Assembly (NCBI GenBank): GCA_020853655.1
Contig: JADYYL010000401.1
Coordinates: 1 to 10,512 of the forward strand
Direction: 5' to 3'
DNA length: 10,512 nucleotides
Source: Deltaproteobacteria bacterium
Lineage (GTDB): Bacteria > Bdellovibrionota_C > UBA2361 > SZUA-149 > JADYYL01
A program made the position numbers and the translations under genes. Below the pieces are notes generated by a model that was not told where the DNA came from, searched no databases, and saw only the letters and a program-made list of their open reading frames with translations. Below, one piece after another: positions 6,131 through 10,512 of the stretch. Numbering within the stretch: position 1 is the stretch's first letter; every line of letters begins with the position of its first letter.

Positions 6131-9100
6131 GCGTGCCAGAACTTTGCATTCGTCGTCCGGTGATGACGACGCTTTTGATGTTCGCACTCGTCGCGTTCGG
6201 GCTCCTGTCCTATCAACAGCTTCCAGTCAGCGACTTACCAAGTGTCGACTTCCCAACGATTTCAGTCACAGCGAACCTCCCCGGCGCCAGTCCGGAGACG
6301 ATGGCGGCATCTGTTGCCACTCCGCTCGAGAAACGATTTTCGACGATCGCTGGTATCGACTCGATGACGTCGACGAGCGGAGTCGGAAATACAAGCATCA
6401 CGCTTCAGTTTGCCCTTAGCCGGAATATCGACGATGCCGCGCTCGACGTGCAGACCGCGATCTCCACCGCGTCGCGTAGTCTTCCCTCCTCAATGCCCGC
6501 TCCTCCGTCGTTCCGAAAAGTAAACCCGACGGAGCAATCGATACTCCTGCTTGCCCTCACTTCCGAAACACTGCCGCTCTCGAAGGTCGATCAATACGCG
6601 CAAACGCTCCTTGCGCCCCGGATCTCGACCATCACCGGAGTGTCGCAACTCGTCGTCTTTGGCTCGCAAAAGTATGCCGTGCGCGTGCAGCTCGATCCGC
6701 TCGCCCTCGCGGCCCGAGGCATCAGTCTCGCTGAAATCAGTGCCGCCATTCAGAGCGCCAATAGCAACACACCGACCGGTGTCCTCGACGGTCGCACCCG
6801 CTTATTCACCGTCGAGAGTAGCGGGGCTCTTACCGACGCTGCGGCGTTTCGAGCGATTGTCGTCGCATACCGTGAGGGCGCGCCAGTCCTCCTCGAAGAT
6901 GTCGCGACCGTTCAAGACGCTGTCGAGAATGCTCGTTCCGCCGGTTGGGTGAACGACCGCCTGGGCATTGTCATGGGAGTACAGCGGCAGCCCGGTGCGA
7001 ACACGGTCGAAGTCGTCGACCAGATCCTCAAGCTTCTCCCTGATCTTCGAGCGCAGCTTCCTGCCGGCGTTGAGCTCGAAGTGCTGATCGATCGATCTGC
7101 AACGATACGGGAGTCCGTTCACGATGTTCAGTTTACGCTGATCTTGAGTATTGCCCTGGTGGTGCTGGTGATATTCATGTTTTTGCGTCGGGTCACCGCA
7201 ACGATCATACCGAGCATCGCGATCGTCATCTCAATCATCGCGACGTTCTCCGTGATGTATCTCTTCGGATTCAGTCTGAATAATCTCTCCTTGATGGCGT
7301 TGACACTGTGCGTCGGATTCGTCGTCGACGATGCGATTGTTGTTCTCGAAAACATCGTTCGTCACATGGAAGAAGGCGAGTCGCCGGAAGACGCGGCATT
7401 GCATGGGTCGAACGAGATCGCGTTTACCGTCATCTCCATGACCGTATCCCTCGCCGCAGTCTTTCTCCCAGTGCTTTTCATGGGCGGGATTCTCGGCCGG
7501 TTGTTTAATGAGTTCGCGGTCACCATCGGCGTTGCTATCCTCGTCTCTGGCGTTGTGTCACTGACGTTGACGCCGATGCTGTGTAGTCGATTCCTCCGCG
7601 ATGAAAAGAGCACCTCGGACCAGCCGGGCTTCTTCGAGCGCGCAATCAACAGCATGCACACGTTCTATGAGCGAACGCTGACGATTGTGATGCAACATCA
7701 AGGGGCCACTCTGCTCTTCACCGCTGGGACGATTGCCGCAACAGCGTGGGGATTCGTCTCGATCCCGAAAGCATTCATTCCCACCGAGGATATCGGCCAA
7801 ATATCAGTGACCACCGAAGGCGCACTCGACGTATCCTTCGGCTCAATGGTTGCCCACCAACGCGCAGTGGCGAAGATTATTGGCGATCATCCGGCGGTGG
7901 AGAAGTTCTCATCGAGCGTCGGCGGAGGCGGTGGTGGAAGCGCAACGAGCAACGCCGGGCGATTCAATATCAAGCTCAAACCGCGTAGCGAGCGCGAATC
8001 TGCTCAAGTGGTGGTCTCGGTGCTTCGAACGCAGCTCGCACGGGTGCCCGGTATCAGATCCTTTCCGCAGGTTCCACCGGTCATTCGCCTCGGCGGCATT
8101 TCCTCGAAAGCACCCTACCAGTTCTCGCTCGCGAGTGTTGACCTCCAGGCACTCTACCAGACGGCACCGATTGTCGAGGCGAAGCTTCGCGAGATCCCTG
8201 GCCTTATCGACGTCACGACCGATCTGCTCTTAAACAGTCCACAAGTCTACGTGAAGATCGATCGTGACAAGGCCGGAGCGCTCGGGATCACCGCGGAGCA
8301 GATCGACTCTGCGCTTTACAATGCGTATGGAACTCGCGAGGTGTCGAACATCTACACTTCTGCTGACGAATATTCGGTCATCATGGAAGTTCGTCCGCTG
8401 TTCCAGGAAACCCCGGAAAGTCTAGCGACCATGTATCTTCGCACCGCATCCGGGGAACTCGTCCCCCTGGATGCCGTCGCTGAGATCAGCAACACCACGG
8501 GGCCGCTGACGGTCAACCACCTTGGACAGCTTCCGGCGGTAACTGTCTCGTTCAATACGCAACCCGGCGTTTCGCTCGGAGACGCGGTCGAGAAGATCGA
8601 AGCCGCGATCGCTGGAAGCATTCCCGAAACCGTAAGCACTCGATTTCAAGGCGAAGCCGCTGCCTTTCAGGCATCACTCGGCAATATCGGACTTCTTCTC
8701 GTGATGGCCATCCTCGTGATTTACCTCGTACTCGGCATCCTCTACGAAAGCTTCATTCATCCCCTCACCATCCTCTCCGGACTTCCTGCCGCAGGAGTCG
8801 GGGCGCTCGTGACCCTCATGCTTTTCGGCGAAGATTTGAGTGTCTACGGCTTCGTCGGAATTCTCATGCTCATCGGGATCGTGAAGAAGAACGCAATTAT
8901 GATGATCGACTTCGCTCTCGAGTCCGAACGCCACCAGGGCAAACCGCCTGCGCAATCGATCGTCGAGGCGTGTTTGGTGCGCTTTCGTCCGATTATGATG
9001 ACAACCTTCGCCGCTCTCATAGGCGCACTACCAATAGCGATGGGCATCGGCGCGGGAGCGGAATCGCGCCGTCCGCTTGGGCTCGCGGTCGTCGGTGGAT

Positions 9101-9219
9101 TGATCTTCTCGCAGATCTTGACGCTGTACATCACGCCGGTTGTCTACCTGTACATGGACCGCCTGCAGCAATCGATTGGGCGAAGAACAACCCGGCGCGA
9201 CGTCGAGGTTCGTTCATAA
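6127..9219 (+). CDS. RND multidrug efflux permease (HAE1 family, MdtB/MdtC-like)
   Basis: This 1030-residue protein is full length for the proton-driven pumps that export drugs, dyes, bile salts or metabolites from the periplasm or inner membrane. The N-terminus (ELCIRRPVMTTLLMFALVAFG) is the first transmembrane helix. LPVSDLPSVDFPTI (32-45) and the C-terminal SRRPLGLAVVGGLIFSQILT (980-999) followed by LYITPVVYLYMDRL match the MdtB/MdtC style more than AcrB. The proton relay is present: D401 and D402 in GFVVDDAIVVLENI, K921 in GIVKKNAIMMIDF and R954 in RFRPIMMTT. The two halves each show a periplasmic porter domain (about 33-330 and 555-850) and six-helix bundles (about 335-545 and 853-1012). 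Residues 599-604 are six consecutive Gly in a porter loop. There is a single pump gene here, whereas MdtABC uses two. No frameshift or missing domain was seen. Confidence 0.97.
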   Translation: MSVPELCIRRPVMTTLLMFALVAFGLLSYQQLPVSDLPSVDFPTISVTANLPGASPETMAASVATPLEKRFSTIAGIDSMTSTSGVGNTSITLQFALSRNIDDAALDVQTAISTASRSLPSSMPAPPSFRKVNPTEQSILLLALTSETLPLSKVDQYAQTLLAPRISTITGVSQLVVFGSQKYAVRVQLDPLALAARGISLAEISAAIQSANSNTPTGVLDGRTRLFTVESSGALTDAAAFRAIVVAYREGAPVLLEDVATVQDAVENARSAGWVNDRLGIVMGVQRQPGANTVEVVDQILKLLPDLRAQLPAGVELEVLIDRSATIRESVHDVQFTLILSIALVVLVIFMFLRRVTATIIPSIAIVISIIATFSVMYLFGFSLNNLSLMALTLCVGFVVDDAIVVLENIVRHMEEGESPEDAALHGSNEIAFTVISMTVSLAAVFLPVLFMGGILGRLFNEFAVTIGVAILVSGVVSLTLTPMLCSRFLRDEKSTSDQPGFFERAINSMHTFYERTLTIVMQHQGATLLFTAGTIAATAWGFVSIPKAFIPTEDIGQISVTTEGALDVSFGSMVAHQRAVAKIIGDHPAVEKFSSSVGGGGGGSATSNAGRFNIKLKPRSERESAQVVVSVLRTQLARVPGIRSFPQVPPVIRLGGISSKAPYQFSLASVDLQALYQTAPIVEAKLREIPGLIDVTTDLLLNSPQVYVKIDRDKAGALGITAEQIDSALYNAYGTREVSNIYTSADEYSVIMEVRPLFQETPESLATMYLRTASGELVPLDAVAEISNTTGPLTVNHLGQLPAVTVSFNTQPGVSLGDAVEKIEAAIAGSIPETVSTRFQGEAAAFQASLGNIGLLLVMAILVIYLVLGILYESFIHPLTILSGLPAAGVGALVTLMLFGEDLSVYGFVGILMLIGIVKKNAIMMIDFALESERHQGKPPAQSIVEACLVRFRPIMMTTFAALIGALPIAMGIGAGAESRRPLGLAVVGGLIFSQILTLYITPVVYLYMDRLQQSIGRRTTRRDVEVRS

Positions 9220-9281
9220 CTCCGATGCTTCGGGGCAGGCTTGTCTGGAACGACCGATGAGTCACGGTGAAAGCGATTCCG

Positions 9282-9304
9282 CGCGCTCGAAAGATCGAGC
9301 CGCG
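9282..9304 (+). terminator. Hairpin after the efflux operon (possible terminator, no T run)
   Basis: GCTCGA (9285-9290) pairs perfectly with TCGAGC (9295-9300) around a 4-nt AAGA loop, and CGC/GCG can add three pairs beyond one bulged base. It begins 62 nt after the pump stop codon. The lack of a T run makes intrinsic termination doubtful. Confidence 0.3.
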
Positions 9305-9434
9305 GGTTGCGAAGAGCTCTCCGGCCGGTGCCCGGCATTGGCGAATCCGGCATCCGTATTGATCAGATGCCCTGTCGAGACCTTCTCGGTCAATCTTCAA
9401 GATATCCCGATGGGAGCCGACGATTGGTCGAGTG

Positions 9435-9468
9435 AAAAAATCAGTTCTCCTAAGATCTCCGTCAGAAC
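9435..9468 (-). terminator. Weak intrinsic-terminator-like element after the desaturase
   Basis: On the minus strand GTTCT and AGAAC (9464-9468 and 9444-9448) can form a 5-bp stem, followed after TGA by six T residues (A at 9435-9440 on the plus strand). It begins 7 nt past the desaturase stop codon. The position and T run fit a terminator, but the stem is short and the loop long. Confidence 0.3.
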
Positions 9469-9475
9469 ATCGGCT

Positions 9476-10330
9476 TCACGCTTCACGAAGTGCAGGAGAG
9501 GTCGAATCGTCTGAGCCCGAAGAACCGGAGGATTTGCTGTACAGAGGAGCGATCGCTGGATACTCCTCGGTGATGAGGTGCGCCGGAATCTTATGTTCTA
9601 TCTGACGGTGAAGCTCCGGGAGCTTTGACCAGTGCAACGCTTGCTTCATGTGATGAGCGGTGTGGTAACCCAAATTCCCAGTCAAAATATTATACAAGCG
9701 GTTCGTCACGTTGTGCGACGCGTGCAGTGGGTCATCCGTATCAAGATCTGCATGGTGATAGTAGGTGCACCAACACGTTCCGATGTAGACGAGGATCATT
9801 GGAACGACGAAAACGATCAGTGCATTAAGCGGATTGTATGCTAGCAGCATTGCGAGAAGAACAAGATTGACGATCCCCATTCCAATCAGTCCTTGCTGAA
9901 ACTTAGGGTGCTTTCGTCCGACGCGCCATGCGCGGGGATATCCTGTGAGAGCAATCGTCGCGGTGTACTCGTACACGCCCATTGTTTTGCCATCCTTTCT
10001 CTTCCAACCTGACTCATCCTTCTCCTGATCGAGATAATTCAGATGATGCCCGAGGTTGTGGTGCAACACCCAGACGTTCGTGGAAATGCCGGTGTGGAAC
10101 ATGTAGACGATCTCCAGAAGGCGGTTGAGCGCTGTCTGGCGAAACGTCGGAACGTGTTGATGATGGTGATTCCAGGCGGCGGCGAAGTTCTTCCCGAGCA
10201 GTGCGAGAAGTGCCCATCCCACCAACGCAAGGGTGCTTTGGACGCGGAAGTACACAAGAACATCTAGGAGGAAGAGGAGCACAATAAGTGCCACTGGCAC
10301 TCGGTCTACTTTATGGCGGAAGAAATGCAT
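9476..10330 (-). CDS. Membrane fatty-acid-desaturase-family enzyme
   Basis: This 284-residue membrane protein has the diiron histidine boxes of the FA_desaturase superfamily, which desaturates or hydroxylates acyl chains or related lipids using oxygen. Box 1 is N54-HHHQH (55-59), box 2 is HNLGHH (91-96), and box 3 is YHTAHH (222-227), followed by ALHWSKLPELH (231-241). Extra His at 192-193, 203 and 206 are candidates for further metal ligands. Hydrophobic segments lie at about 12-28, 32-46 and 147-188. The final 20 residues are a hydrophilic Ser/Gly/Asp-rich tail (SKSSGSSGSDDSTSP). The start at 10330 lacks a visible ribosome site, but it precedes a normal first helix. It converges on the efflux operon. 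Substrate and regiospecificity cannot be deduced; a carotenoid- or alkane-modifying relative is an alternative. No ferredoxin or reductase partner gene is adjacent. Confidence 0.92.
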   Translation of the reverse strand: MHFFRHKVDRVPVALIVLLFLLDVLVYFRVQSTLALVGWALLALLGKNFAAAWNHHHQHVPTFRQTALNRLLEIVYMFHTGISTNVWVLHHNLGHHLNYLDQEKDESGWKRKDGKTMGVYEYTATIALTGYPRAWRVGRKHPKFQQGLIGMGIVNLVLLAMLLAYNPLNALIVFVVPMILVYIGTCWCTYYHHADLDTDDPLHASHNVTNRLYNILTGNLGYHTAHHMKQALHWSKLPELHRQIEHKIPAHLITEEYPAIAPLYSKSSGSSGSDDSTSPALREA

Positions 10331-10512
10331 GGCGAAAGCTTTAGTTGAAGCGGGAGAGCGAAAAACGTCTTCCGTAGGCTATGACAAATCGCGGCGAGAG
10401 GAAATCGCTAGAAGAGTGTTCCCGCGGGGCTGCCACCAAACTGGGGGCGGCCGCCTCTCGCATCCACCTGCCAGCACTACCCACTCGACGCGCTATTCCA
10501 CAATCGCGCGGA
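10331..10512. other. Upstream flank of the desaturase, no supported gene
   Basis: Two frames stay open to the window edge: a plus-strand one from an ATG at 10381 (44 codons) and a minus-strand one ending near 10343 (about 56 codons). Neither has a ribosome site or recognisable motif. GGCGGCCGCC (10446-10455) is a perfect palindrome. The desaturase promoter should lie here but no convincing -35/-10 pair was seen. Confidence 0.4.

Larger units (their letters stand above)
9220..9475. other. Convergent intergenic region
   Basis: This is the gap between the ends of the efflux operon and the desaturase gene. Open frames crossing it begin inside the pump gene in another frame and show no protein features. 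The stem-loops at 9282-9304 and 9435-9468 lie here. Confidence 0.5.

Noticed and set aside
9140..9514. Plus-strand open frame of 124 codons after the pump
   Set aside because: It starts inside the pump gene in another frame, ends inside the desaturase on the opposite strand and has no protein features.

Overview
The window is from a Gram-negative bacterium of moderately high GC content. Two lipoprotein signals, a periplasmic adaptor and an RND inner-membrane pump all require a double-membrane envelope. Nothing here (no rRNA, tRNA or taxonomic marker protein) fixes the phylum. Coding density is low: gaps of 250-650 bp separate most genes, and several hold clear inverted repeats.

Layout. (1) Positions 1-4318 carry four genes, all on the minus strand. 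Read in the direction of transcription they are a GNAT acetyltransferase (4318-3863), a small lipoprotein (3569-3177), a membrane-anchored coiled-coil protein of PspA/IM30 type (2720-1944), and a secreted, membrane-spanning protein with a divergent TPM-like N-terminal region (1584 to beyond position 1). The last gene leaves the window before its stop codon; its 528 visible codons are open. (2) Positions 4319-4966 are a divergent intergenic region with a good sigma70-like promoter for the plus strand. (3) Positions 4967-9219 hold a two-gene plus-strand operon: a lipoprotein membrane-fusion adaptor and an RND permease of MdtB/MdtC type, joined by an ATGA overlap. No TolC-type outer-membrane factor and no regulator is present. 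(4) Positions 9476-10330 hold a convergent minus-strand membrane fatty-acid-desaturase-family enzyme. The last 182 bp have no supported gene.

How the genes may work together. Almost everything is envelope-related: efflux, lipid modification, a lipoprotein, and a PspA-like/TPM-like pair that may be a membrane-stress or membrane-repair module. The pump and adaptor form a certain functional unit. The PspA-like and TPM-like genes are neighbours on one strand, and each has a perfect inverted repeat in its leader (11-bp arms at 2768-2807, 10-bp arms at 1717-1739), so common regulation is a reasonable but untested idea. The lipoprotein and acetyltransferase have no evident link to them beyond strand.

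The most interesting part is the PspA-like/TPM-like pair with its unusually structured leaders. No CRISPR array, complete insertion sequence, tRNA or rRNA gene was seen.
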